From NCBI RefSeq assembly GCF_943193095.1, contig NZ_CALPCV010000014.1, forward strand, positions 1 through 64,000: a stretch of DNA of 64,000 bases, read 5' to 3'. The notes beneath the pieces were generated by a model. That model saw only the letters and a list, made by a program, of their open reading frames with translations, was not told the DNA's origin and made no database searches. The position numbers and the translations under genes are program-made. This DNA comes from Parasutterella muris. GTDB lineage: Bacteria; Pseudomonadota; Gammaproteobacteria; Burkholderiales; Burkholderiaceae_F. Shown piece after piece: positions 25,465-33,698 of this stretch (position 1 is its first letter; every line of letters begins with the position of its first letter).

Positions 25465-25794
25465 ATGCAAATGTCGAGTCCTTTGTTCAAAGGGGCGACG
25501 AGGCCCGCGTGCATCGCGGGCGTCCCAATCAAACCTTTTGTTCTGAATCTGGGGATTTGGATTCTGCTTGCAGTATACGTCTGGATTCCACTCATGCTGG
25601 TGTGTCCAATCACGCATTTCGTCCTCAGCAAATTTGCTGAAAAGGACGATCAGATTTTCAACCAATGGTTTTCGTACTTTCGGCTGAATCTTCTGGGACA
25701 TAAGAACCGCCTCTTTTGGAACGGAATCAGCTCATTCAGCCCTCGTCAGCAAAAAGAACTTTTTGTATTTGAAAAAAGAGAAAAGAATGTTTGA
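25465..25794 (+). CDS. virB3: VirB3-like inner-membrane protein
   Basis: 109 residues. SPLFKGATRPACIAGVPIKPFVLNLGIWILLAVYVW matches VirB3, with a membrane hairpin at about 27-55 and a soluble end. It starts on the base after virB2's stop and overlaps virB4 by 8 bases. It works with VirB4 in the inner-membrane complex. Confidence 0.9.
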   Translation: MQMSSPLFKGATRPACIAGVPIKPFVLNLGIWILLAVYVWIPLMLVCPITHFVLSKFAEKDDQIFNQWFSYFRLNLLGHKNRLFWNGISSFSPRQQKELFVFEKREKNV

Positions 25795-28249
25795 AGAAAA
25801 ACGGAAATTGGCCAACGGGGAGAGGTCGCTTTCGCACTACATCCCGTTTAGTGCGGTCATTGACCGCGGTGTCGTAATCTGCAAAAACGGCGATCTGGTA
25901 GGAACCGTCCGAATCTCCGGCCGCGTTTTCGAGGCTGTCAGCAACGAGGTTCTCCAGAGAGACGCTGAAAGGCAAAACAACTTTTTGAAGGTGATGGCGG
26001 CTTCGTCCAGCACGGACGAAATGAGCATCAAAGTTCATCGTATTCGCAGAATCATTCATGACGAACTTTCAGCTCCGTCGGACCCGAAAACCGAATTTGT
26101 CAATGATTTCATCCGGTCCTACAACTCGGGATTGTCAACGGATTCGCTAATGGCAACAGAGCTGTACGTGTCGCTTATCAGCCACAAAGCTACAAGCGTC
26201 AGACTCGACAAGGCAAATGTTGACGAAGTCAAGGAAGAAATCCTAGAGCGTCTTTCGATATTCAAAAAGGTCTTTTCGAACCTGGTTGATTCGCTTGCGG
26301 ATTATGAACCGGAGATTCTGCGTGAATACAAAAAGAACAACGAAACCTTCAGTCACCAATTAAGTTTCTATAACTTTTTGCTTACGGGTTTTTGGCAGCC
26401 TGTCCGAGTGCCGTGCATGCCGTTATCTGAAGTGCTGGGCAATGTCCAAATTTTTTGCGGAGCGGATACGCTTCAGTTTCAGAGCGCACTCTCCACTCAA
26501 TTTGCTCAGTCAATTGAGCTGAAGGACTTCCCTACAGCCACCTATTCGCGGCTGTTGGATGTGATGCTATACAACAGTGTTCAGCAGGATGCCCCCTATT
26601 GTTTCATTGAAACTCAATCTTTTACCTGCATGAGCAAACTGAAGGGGCTGAAGGTCCTCAAACAGCAGCAGAATCAGCTGAAATCTGCCAATGACGACGG
26701 TGTTTCCCAAATTCAGCTGCTGTCGTTTGCGCGCGATATGGTTGCAAACGGCGAACTCGTCATGGGTGACTACTCATATTCATTGTTGGTTTTCGGCGAA
26801 AACGAGAAAGCCGCGACCAAAAACGCCAACGACTCAATCAAGAAATTGCAGGATGCAGGATTTTTGCCGATTAAATCAACTCTTGCGTTGTTTGCGTGTT
26901 TCCTGCATCAGCTTCCCGGCAGCAAGGAACGAGCGAGAATCGCAAAAATCACGAGCATGAATTTTGCGCATCTTGCCTCATTTCACAATTTCCCCTGTGG
27001 AAAACGAAACCGAAATCCTTGGGGTGAGGCGGTTGCACTAATGCGCATGCCCTCAAACCAACCCTACTATTTCAATTTTCATTACACCGATCCGAATGTT
27101 GACTCAACCGGAGATGTGCCGCTCGGCAACACAGCAATTCTTGGTGCGTCAGGTGCCGGGAAAACGGTTCTTTTGAATTTTTTGCTTTTTTCCGCTCAAA
27201 AATTCAGAACCGAAGAAAACGATCTGTCAATCATCCTGTTTGACAAAGATAAGGGCGCTGAACTCGCAATTCGAGCAATGGGCGGCGGCTACCTGTCCAT
27301 CGAAAACGGCAAGCCCTCCGGGATCAATCCGTTCCAGATGGAACCTACGCCGGAAAACATCCAGTTTCTGATCGGATGGACAAAACGGCTCATTGCCAGA
27401 GACGGCCTGCCGATTGAACCGCTTGACGAAAAACGCCTTGCGGACGCCGTTCAAACAGTCATGAGTATGCCGAAGCAATACCGCCGATTAGCAGTTTTGC
27501 CGCAATCTCTGCAACAGGGAGATCGGGCTGAGGACGCAAAAAAATCTCTGAAGATTCGCTTAAACAAATGGATCACAACAGGAGCCCTGGCATGGTGCTT
27601 TGACAACGAGGAGAACACGCTCGATCTGAACGAATTTAAAAATTTCGGAATCGACGGAACGGATTTTCTTGAAAATGAAGAATGCCGCGGGGCATTCACC
27701 GAAATCGTCCTCTATCTGATCGAATCGCAGGTGATGAAAGACAAGCGGCGAACGATCATTGTCATGGATGAGTTTTGGAAGTATCTGGCAGACCCTGCCA
27801 CCGCCAAGTACGCCTTTGACAAACTGAAAACGATTCGTAAGCAAAACGGGATATTCGTTTTCGCCTCTCAAAGCCCCGAGGACATTCTCAAAAATGAGAG
27901 AGGAAGTGCCTTCATCGACAACACGGCAACAAAAATTTATCTGCCGAACCCGGACGCGAACGAACGGGATTATGTCGAGGGATTCAAAACGACGAAGGAC
28001 GAGTTCAATTTGATCAAAAGCCTTGATCGACAGAGCCGAATGATGCTGGTTAAGCAGGGCTCCGTTTCTGTTCTGCTGAGGCACGACTTGGGGAACTTCC
28101 GAAAGGCACTGAAGATTTTAAGCGGCTCAGCAGGAACGACAGCCTTTGGGGAAAAGCTGTTTGAGCTGGTCGGAACTGAACCGAACACGTGGATTCCGTA
28201 TTTTTTCGGTGAGAAAACGCTACCTGCGCAGCCGAAGGAAGAAGTATGA
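25787..28249 (+). CDS. virB4: VirB4 conjugation ATPase
   Basis: 820 residues from the ATG at 25787. Walker A GASGAGKT at about 453-460, Walker B TIIVMDEFWKYL at about 655-666, then SQSPEDIL as the usual sensor-like motif. VirB4 powers pilus assembly and substrate transfer. A start at 25763 is possible but would overlap virB3 further. The stop overlaps an ATG (ATGA) that opens the frame across the next TA pair. Confidence 0.95.
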   Translation: MFEEKRKLANGERSLSHYIPFSAVIDRGVVICKNGDLVGTVRISGRVFEAVSNEVLQRDAERQNNFLKVMAASSSTDEMSIKVHRIRRIIHDELSAPSDPKTEFVNDFIRSYNSGLSTDSLMATELYVSLISHKATSVRLDKANVDEVKEEILERLSIFKKVFSNLVDSLADYEPEILREYKKNNETFSHQLSFYNFLLTGFWQPVRVPCMPLSEVLGNVQIFCGADTLQFQSALSTQFAQSIELKDFPTATYSRLLDVMLYNSVQQDAPYCFIETQSFTCMSKLKGLKVLKQQQNQLKSANDDGVSQIQLLSFARDMVANGELVMGDYSYSLLVFGENEKAATKNANDSIKKLQDAGFLPIKSTLALFACFLHQLPGSKERARIAKITSMNFAHLASFHNFPCGKRNRNPWGEAVALMRMPSNQPYYFNFHYTDPNVDSTGDVPLGNTAILGASGAGKTVLLNFLLFSAQKFRTEENDLSIILFDKDKGAELAIRAMGGGYLSIENGKPSGINPFQMEPTPENIQFLIGWTKRLIARDGLPIEPLDEKRLADAVQTVMSMPKQYRRLAVLPQSLQQGDRAEDAKKSLKIRLNKWITTGALAWCFDNEENTLDLNEFKNFGIDGTDFLENEECRGAFTEIVLYLIESQVMKDKRRTIIVMDEFWKYLADPATAKYAFDKLKTIRKQNGIFVFASQSPEDILKNERGSAFIDNTATKIYLPNPDANERDYVEGFKTTKDEFNLIKSLDRQSRMMLVKQGSVSVLLRHDLGNFRKALKILSGSAGTTAFGEKLFELVGTEPNTWIPYFFGEKTLPAQPKEEV

Positions 28250-28263
28250 GTAAAGAAAACCAA

Positions 28264-28530
28264 TCAAAAAAGATCGGAATGAGTTCCGGTACGCACCGCA
28301 ATGATTTCTTTGTCAGTCTTTTTATAGATCAAAAGCCAGTCAGGTTCCATGTGCAGTTCCCGATAACCTCTCCAATTGCCCTTAAGCGGATGATCACGCA
28401 ATTGATAAGACAGAGCCTCTTCACAGATAAGGGACTGAAGGACGCGCTCCAATTTTCCAATGTCCTTCCCGCGTTTCTCCATCAAATCCAAATCCTTATC
28501 AAAAAGCCTGGTCGTTCCAAAGCGGAGCAT
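28264..28530 (-). CDS. yafQ: YafQ-family mRNA interferase toxin (pair 2)
   Basis: 88 residues. RDHPLKGNWRGYRELHMEPDWLLIYKKTD and GTHSDLF are the YafQ catalytic pattern; HMEPDWLLIY is closer to the textbook motif than in pair 1. The antitoxin start and toxin end follow the usual order, with a one-base overlap. Located antisense between virB4 and virB5. Confidence 0.92.
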   Translation of the reverse strand: MLRFGTTRLFDKDLDLMEKRGKDIGKLERVLQSLICEEALSYQLRDHPLKGNWRGYRELHMEPDWLLIYKKTDKEIIAVRTGTHSDLF

Positions 28531-28796
28531 TACTTGCCTCGATTTTTAAAGTATGAAGACACACTCTCGTGGTATGTCACGTCCCCATTTTCAGTAGCTT
28601 GCATTGCCCGAATCGTTTCTTGGTTTGGAACGTCGATTGAAAAAGGCATTTTCTTTTCATTGACTAATTTGAGAAGAGAAATGCGAAAAAAATCAGAGAA
28701 ATTTAAACCCATGGAGCTTAAAAGTTCTGAGGCTTCCTTCTTGAGTTCTTTATTAACTCGAATTCGGATTGAGTCATTACTAGCAGTCGTGGGCAT
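28530..28796 (-). CDS. dinJ: RelB/DinJ-family antitoxin (pair 2)
   Basis: 88 residues. DSIRIRVNKELKKEASELLSSMGLNFSDFFRISLLKLV is the ribbon-helix-helix part. The C-terminal stretch VPNQETIRAMQATENGD resembles that of pair 1 (VPNKETVRAMNTKDED), so the two pairs are distant relatives rather than a fresh duplication. Confidence 0.92.
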   Translation of the reverse strand: MPTTASNDSIRIRVNKELKKEASELLSSMGLNFSDFFRISLLKLVNEKKMPFSIDVPNQETIRAMQATENGDVTYHESVSSYFKNRGK

Positions 28797-28845
28797 TTTT
28801 GACCTCCGTTATAACAATGTTGCCACGCATTATAAAGGAAGATAA

Positions 28846-29565
28846 ATGAAATACAAGAAATTATTACTCGCAGCGGTTCTTTCTGCCGGATTGACTTCCG
28901 GGGCATTTGCCAGCGGCATTCCAACGGTTGACGCCGCAGCTATTGCACAAATGGTCCAGCAATTGACTCAGCTGCAACAAATGTATTCGCAACTACAGGC
29001 GCAGTACAACACTGCCGTCAGTCAGCTGAATGCCATCACGGGCAATCGCGGACTCGGAATGATCCATTACGACTCAAAACTGAGGAATTTGATTCCGCTG
29101 GACGCTCAGCTTCGCTTGAACGCGATTGTGCGCGGAACCGGTTCTTTGAGTTCTCTCGGCAAAGAAGTTTTTGACAGGCTGAACCTTGGTCAGGCTTGCG
29201 AGAACTACACGGGGGAAGTCAAAGAAAACTGCCTTAAGAGTCAAAGTTTCGTCGCTGAACAGCAGGCAATTCTTGAAGAAACTCAAAAAACTGTGACTCA
29301 GAGGCTGGAAAAAGTCGAACTTTTGATGCAGCAGATCAACAGCGCAACAGACGCCAAAGCGATTGCCGATCTTTCCGCCCGCATTCAGGCTGAGCAGGTT
29401 GCTCTTTCGTCCTCGAAACTTGCCGCTGAGTTCCAACAGGCTCAAATGAATCAACAAGCTGAGATCGTCAAGGAACAGGCTCGGCAAGAGGCGATGAAGC
29501 AAATCTTTCCTGAGCTGACTCAGGAAGATGTGAAAAACGCCCTGAAACCGATAAAGGTGCGATAA
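28846..29565 (+). CDS. virB5: VirB5-like minor pilus component
   Basis: 239 residues with a signal peptide (LLLAAVLSAGLTSGAFASG). The mature part is strongly helical and Gln-rich (QMVQQLTQLQQMYSQLQAQY), typical of VirB5/TrbJ. It has two cysteines in ACENYTGEVKENCLK. It probably sits at the pilus tip. The start immediately follows the stop of the frame that crosses the TA pair, with AAGGAAG upstream. Confidence 0.9.
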   Translation: MKYKKLLLAAVLSAGLTSGAFASGIPTVDAAAIAQMVQQLTQLQQMYSQLQAQYNTAVSQLNAITGNRGLGMIHYDSKLRNLIPLDAQLRLNAIVRGTGSLSSLGKEVFDRLNLGQACENYTGEVKENCLKSQSFVAEQQAILEETQKTVTQRLEKVELLMQQINSATDAKAIADLSARIQAEQVALSSSKLAAEFQQAQMNQQAEIVKEQARQEAMKQIFPELTQEDVKNALKPIKVR

Positions 29566-29574
29566 GGAGCAAAT

Positions 29575-31203
29575 ATGAGCGGGGTTTTCGCGACTTTTGG
29601 TGAAGGCATCCGAAGCAGTCTGACTAATTTTGCAGAGGCTGCCTCCGGGCAAATCGCCTCAGAAATTGCGATTGTCGTCTACACCGGCGTTCTTCTCTAT
29701 TTCATGATCCGTGCTTATCTGCTGATGACGGGGCGAATTGAGGGTGCAATTCCTGATTTGGTAACTCAATGCGCAAAGATCGTGCTGATCGCGTTTTTTG
29801 CCTTGAATGCAGGGAATTTCGCAACCTATGTCATTCCGGCGGTCTACGGCGTTGAAAACATGCTTCTTGGTGCTCTTTCAACAGCTGCGGGCCTCGCTGA
29901 CCTCAATAACTGTTGGTCGATAGTTGATATGACGTGGGAGTCATTCATGAAAGGAGTCTCAGCAATCCAAAACATCTGGAGCAAATTGAGCTGGGGTGTT
30001 TTTGGAGACTCAATGGCACTGATCGCGTTTGTGCTCGCGATGCTCGTGCTCATCTTTTTTGTGTCGATCTACTTCATGTTTTTCGCGGTCGGTTATCTCA
30101 TGCTGTACGAGATATTTCTTGTGATGGGACTCTCCTTTGGACCGCTGTTTATTTGCACCCTGATGTTCCCAGCAACACGCAGCTGGTTCGACGGCTGGCT
30201 CAGGGCAATCATTTGTTGGGTTTTCACTCTGGTTGCAATTGCCGGGATGCTTTGCTTATTGGATGGAATTTTTACCACCAATATTGATGAGTTAACTTTG
30301 GCGGCTGAAGAAGCCCAAGCTGCTAAGAATTTTTCCACCCTATCTCTAAAACTTGCGACGTTTTCCGTCATCGTTCTTGCGGTTGCGACGGTTGTCAAAT
30401 CGATTCCGTCCTTTGCCTCCGGCATTACGGGCGGTGTTGCGCTTCAGGCCGCAAGCGTTGCAGGCATGTTCTCAAGTGTCGGTAGAACCATGGCGGCAGC
30501 TACCGGCGGAGCGATTCTCGGCTATGGAGCGGCAACTCACAATGACGAGCTGAGGGAGAAAGCACGAAACATTCTTGGCTCGGGAGGATTGACGAACACC
30601 GGGTCTTTTGCCTCCGCAGCTATGGGCTATTCATTGGGCTCTGCGGCTCGTCTTTTCGGCTTTGACCATGCAAATGGAGAAACAAACGGAGCAACAACAG
30701 CGCCGCCCTCTCAGCAGCAGACTCCTCAAGAGGAAGCTCAAGCGGCACGAAACGCCGCATCGGTCGGCGTTCCCGGTGCATTTGGAGAGTCGTCCGCTCC
30801 TTCAGCCGGAGCAAGCGGTTCTCAAAGCGCGTCCGGACCGGCAGGAGCTCCGGGTACAGCAGGATCAACAGGGGAAGCCGGAGCAACAGGAGCCAGCGGA
30901 GCAGCCGGGTCCACAGGAACGCAAGGCGCAGCAGGAGCCGCCGGAGTTTCAGGTGTTTCGAGTGCAATGGATAAAGATTCTAATTTCAGCACTGATCACT
31001 CACAGTTCGACTACAAGTCCGATTTCAGCGCGTCTGAACACAAGGCTACGGAGGCTGAAGTGCCTCAATCAGCATCCGGCACATCTACTTCCCAATCTGT
31101 ACCAACAGAAGCCGAGCAAATGGAACAGCAGCAAGAAATCCGCGCTCAGGCCAACGAAAAGGCCGCCGCCGAAATTTTGAAAAAACGAAACGGAGAACAG
31201 TAA
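29575..31203 (+). CDS. virB6: VirB6/TrbL-like channel protein with collagen-like tail
   Basis: 542 residues. At least five membrane helices between residues 30 and 290 with the VirB6 core (NNCWSIVDMTW..., GWLRAIICWVFTLVAIAGMLCLLDGI). The C-terminal third is soluble and unusual: residues 421-462 are 14 consecutive Gly-X-Y triplets (DNA 30835-30960), then a Ser- and Asp-rich end. VirB6 forms the inner-membrane part of the channel. AAGGAG precedes the ATG. Confidence 0.9.
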   Translation: MSGVFATFGEGIRSSLTNFAEAASGQIASEIAIVVYTGVLLYFMIRAYLLMTGRIEGAIPDLVTQCAKIVLIAFFALNAGNFATYVIPAVYGVENMLLGALSTAAGLADLNNCWSIVDMTWESFMKGVSAIQNIWSKLSWGVFGDSMALIAFVLAMLVLIFFVSIYFMFFAVGYLMLYEIFLVMGLSFGPLFICTLMFPATRSWFDGWLRAIICWVFTLVAIAGMLCLLDGIFTTNIDELTLAAEEAQAAKNFSTLSLKLATFSVIVLAVATVVKSIPSFASGITGGVALQAASVAGMFSSVGRTMAAATGGAILGYGAATHNDELREKARNILGSGGLTNTGSFASAAMGYSLGSAARLFGFDHANGETNGATTAPPSQQQTPQEEAQAARNAASVGVPGAFGESSAPSAGASGSQSASGPAGAPGTAGSTGEAGATGASGAAGSTGTQGAAGAAGVSGVSSAMDKDSNFSTDHSQFDYKSDFSASEHKATEAEVPQSASGTSTSQSVPTEAEQMEQQQEIRAQANEKAAAEILKKRNGEQ

Positions 31204-31205
31204 AC

Positions 31206-31430
31206 ATGAAATTCAAACTGATATTTGCAGCAGTTTTCATCCCATTTTTAGCCGGATGCGGCGCCCCGAAACCGCCACAGCCATCCGGCCAAAAGGTTTC
31301 AATTGAGGCTTTTGCTCAAAAGCGTTCAGAGGAAAACCGACTGAAGGTTGCCGCCGCACGAACAGGACATCAATCCAAGACAAATTTCCGATTCGGTTAC
31401 GAGGATGGAAATAAGGAGTCAGGGCAATGA
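31206..31430 (+). CDS. virB7: VirB7-like small lipoprotein
   Basis: 74 residues with a lipobox (FLAGC, Cys at about 18). The mature part is basic and ends in GYEDGNKESGQ. Position between VirB6 and VirB8 suggests the VirB7 role of outer-membrane lipoprotein partner of VirB9; an entry-exclusion lipoprotein is the main alternative. Its stop overlaps the ATG of the next open frame. Confidence 0.75.
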   Translation: MKFKLIFAAVFIPFLAGCGAPKPPQPSGQKVSIEAFAQKRSEENRLKVAAARTGHQSKTNFRFGYEDGNKESGQ

Positions 31431-31435
31431 AGAAC

Positions 31436-31789
31436 CTACTCGTCTATTCCAAGGATGAGAGCAAGTTTGCCAAGAACTTCATCGACGATGTATTGAGGAG
31501 CGGATTCAACAAAAGCAGCCCTTCTAGCATTGACATCCATCGTTCGGATTTGATCACAAATAATGACTCCGGATGTCTGAAGTCCGGTTCCAATGAGTGG
31601 GACCGTGAGGCCATGTTCACGATTAAACGCAGCCCCATTGCTAATGGCGGCAACAATAACTCGATTAGAAAGAGCATTAACCTGTCGAACGCTGACAACG
31701 AAAGCAGGACGTACACCCTGCTGTTCCTGTCCCATCGAGGGATCAAAGCCTATGCGAATTATGTCGCCTTGCTGAAGAACTTTGTTCAT
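31436..31789 (-). CDS. mazF: MazF/PemK-family endoribonuclease toxin
   Basis: 117 residues. GDIIRIGFDPSMGQEQQGVRPAFVVSV and SGVIICDQIRTMDVNARRA are the PemK/MazF motifs, with the conserved Arg of GVRPAFVV and the SGxhhxDQhR stretch. It cuts mRNA at short sites unless bound by the antitoxin, whose stop it overlaps (ATGA). Confidence 0.93.
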   Translation of the reverse strand: MNKVLQQGDIIRIGFDPSMGQEQQGVRPAFVVSVRQVNALSNRVIVAAISNGAAFNREHGLTVPLIGTGLQTSGVIICDQIRTMDVNARRAAFVESAPQYIVDEVLGKLALILGIDE

Positions 31790-32058
31790 AACATTTCAGT
31801 CCCAACGGGTTTCATTCGATCCCACGCCGCATACTCTTCTTCAAGCAAGGGCATGATTTGCTTGTGTTCTTCAAGCAGCTGGTTCAAGTCATATTTCGGA
31901 AGTTTTCTGCGCTTTGGCTTTGAGTCAATGACGAGCTTCCCATTATCAAACGTGTATTCAACGTTGTCCCCGGCTTTTGCATTCAGCAGATCCAGCAGCG
32001 TTTTCGGGAGTGTGAGGACAACAGAACCTCCAACCTTTCGCAATGCGAGTGTTGCCAT
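31786..32058 (-). CDS. mazE: AbrB-type antitoxin (ChpS/MazE-like)
   Basis: 90 residues. LALRKVGGSVVLTLPKTLLDLLNAKAGDNVEYTFDNGKLVI is the swapped-hairpin AbrB DNA-binding domain. The C-terminal helix (LNQLLEEHKQIMPLLEEE) binds the toxin. Usual antitoxin-first order. No strong ribosome site; AGAGG lies near the start. Confidence 0.92.
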   Translation of the reverse strand: MATLALRKVGGSVVLTLPKTLLDLLNAKAGDNVEYTFDNGKLVIDSKPKRRKLPKYDLNQLLEEHKQIMPLLEEEYAAWDRMKPVGTEML

Positions 32059-32124
32059 AAGTACCTCTTAACACAAAAAGTTATTTAAAAGTTAACAAAA
32101 ATTATATCAATATTAGGGAAAAAT

Positions 32125-32856
32125 ATGTTTTTAAGAAAGAAATCAAGTCCCAAGATTGAGGCTAAACCTCAGGAAAAGAACGCTCAGGACTACAAGTATG
32201 CGGAAGCATTGGATTGGACCGCCGAGCGCCTCGCTCTGAAGGAGAAGCAGGCCAGGCTTGGTTGGAACGTCGCCAAAATCCTCACTCTTGTGTTGGTTTT
32301 GGTGTCCATTGTTGCAATCGTGATTGCGCTCAAAAAGGAAAGCTATCCATTCATTGTTGAGCTCGATAAATCAACCGGAACAACACGAGTCATTGACATT
32401 CGCGACCCACAAAACATTCCGGTTGACGAGATGATGGATAAGTACTGGCTGAACCTCTACACCTTAAGTCGTGAAAGTTATGATTATCGAACACTCGAAA
32501 ACGATCACGCCAGAGTTCGTCTGATGAGCGTACCCGAGGTTTTTTCCCCGTACGACAACCAATACGGAGTAGACAACAAGAAATCTATTCAAAACCTGCT
32601 CGAAGACAAAAAGAAAATCGTCTGTGAAATTGAATCAGTCGTTCCAAATGGCAACGGCATTGCCACCGTCCGATTCACCAAGCGTCTTTTAGACACGTAC
32701 ACAAATCAGGAAGAGGCAAAAAATTCTTGGCGTGCAACGATCGGCTACGAGTACAACCCCACCTTTGAAATGAGTGAGTCTCAGCGCCTTATCAATCCGC
32801 TGGGATTCACAGTCACTTCTTGGCGTGTTGATCCCATCATGGGAGGTGCACAATGA
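32125..32856 (+). CDS. virB8: VirB8-like assembly factor
   Basis: 243 residues. A short cytoplasmic part, one membrane helix (ILTLVLVLVSIVAIVIAL, about 51-68), then the NTF2-like periplasmic domain (FIVELDKSTGTTRVIDI, ENDHARVRLMS, NPLGFTVTSWRVD). It nucleates the VirB9-VirB10 complex. Overlaps virB9 by ATGATGA. Confidence 0.92.
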   Translation: MFLRKKSSPKIEAKPQEKNAQDYKYAEALDWTAERLALKEKQARLGWNVAKILTLVLVLVSIVAIVIALKKESYPFIVELDKSTGTTRVIDIRDPQNIPVDEMMDKYWLNLYTLSRESYDYRTLENDHARVRLMSVPEVFSPYDNQYGVDNKKSIQNLLEDKKKIVCEIESVVPNGNGIATVRFTKRLLDTYTNQEEAKNSWRATIGYEYNPTFEMSESQRLINPLGFTVTSWRVDPIMGGAQ

Positions 32857-33698
32857 TGAAAAAAATGCTCCTCTCTCTGATGCTTCCCGCCGCATTTCTC
32901 ACGTTTTTTGAGTGCGACGCTCTTGCTCTTGAAAAAACTCAGGTCAGCAGCCTGGACCGCCGAATCCAGCACACTGAATACAAAGAAGGCCAAGTCTATC
33001 CTGTAAATGCGGTAAACGGTGTTATCACCACAATCATTTTTTCCCCCGGTGAAAAGGTCTTGGACTACGGTTCTGGGTACTCCACTGCTTGGGAGTTCAT
33101 GGCAAGAGAGAACCACTTCTTTCTAAAGCCAAAAGCTTTCAACGGCACAACGAACCTTGTTGTGGTTACCAACAAGCACACCTACTTTTTTGATGTGAGG
33201 CTTGTGGGCAACCGCCCGTCCGCCACATACAGTCTTGCATTCAGCTACCCGGCGGAAGAAGCTGCAAAAGCTCAGGAAGAAGCCCGCAAAAAAGTCATCG
33301 ACTCCTTACTGGATGACAAAACAACTCCTGAAGCCGCAGCAGAAAGCAAGGCAATTAACAGAAGTTACACCGAAAACTTTGGGTCGTCAGAACTGAGCCG
33401 TGAAATTGCACCGCTTGAGGTTTATGACGACGGACTCTTTACATATCTGAAATTTGATCGCCAGACAGATTTTCCTGCGGTCTACAGGGTGGCGGAAAAC
33501 AACGTGGAAACGCTGCTGAACAGTCACGTAAAGGGAGATTGGCTCGTTATTCACGGCGTTTACAAAGAACTCAGGCTGCGCGCCGGGTTTGCCGTCGTCG
33601 GAATTTACAACGAGGCCTTCACAGGCGGCGGTCAAAGCAGTGATTCCGGCGTTTCACTGCCCGGGCTCAAACGAGAACTGATAAAGCAGGTGAATTAA
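32853..33698 (+). CDS. virB9: VirB9-like outer-membrane core protein
   Basis: 281 residues with a signal peptide ending near ECDALALEKT. The N-terminal domain (GQVYPVNAVNGVITTIIFSPGE) and C-terminal domain (PLEVYDDGLFTYLKFDRQTDFPAVYRV) are the VirB9/TrbG halves, joined by an Ala- and Lys-rich linker. It partners the lipoprotein and VirB10. GGAGG precedes the start. Confidence 0.92.
   Translation: MMKKMLLSLMLPAAFLTFFECDALALEKTQVSSLDRRIQHTEYKEGQVYPVNAVNGVITTIIFSPGEKVLDYGSGYSTAWEFMARENHFFLKPKAFNGTTNLVVVTNKHTYFFDVRLVGNRPSATYSLAFSYPAEEAAKAQEEARKKVIDSLLDDKTTPEAAAESKAINRSYTENFGSSELSREIAPLEVYDDGLFTYLKFDRQTDFPAVYRVAENNVETLLNSHVKGDWLVIHGVYKELRLRAGFAVVGIYNEAFTGGGQSSDSGVSLPGLKRELIKQVN

Larger units (their letters stand above)
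28246..28845 (+). other. Open plus-strand frame crossing antisense YafQ/DinJ pair 2
   Basis: ATG overlaps the virB4 stop (ATGA). The frame runs 199 codons across both antisense TA genes (in register with the toxin) and its TAA is immediately followed by the ATG of virB5. This is the cleanest example of a pass-through frame bridging two secretion genes. Confidence 0.5.
31427..32071 (+). other. Open plus-strand frame crossing antisense MazEF
   Basis: ATG overlaps the lipoprotein stop and has AAGGAG about 8 bases upstream. The frame runs 214 codons across mazF (in codon register) and mazE, stopping at 32071, 53 bases before virB8. Confidence 0.45.
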
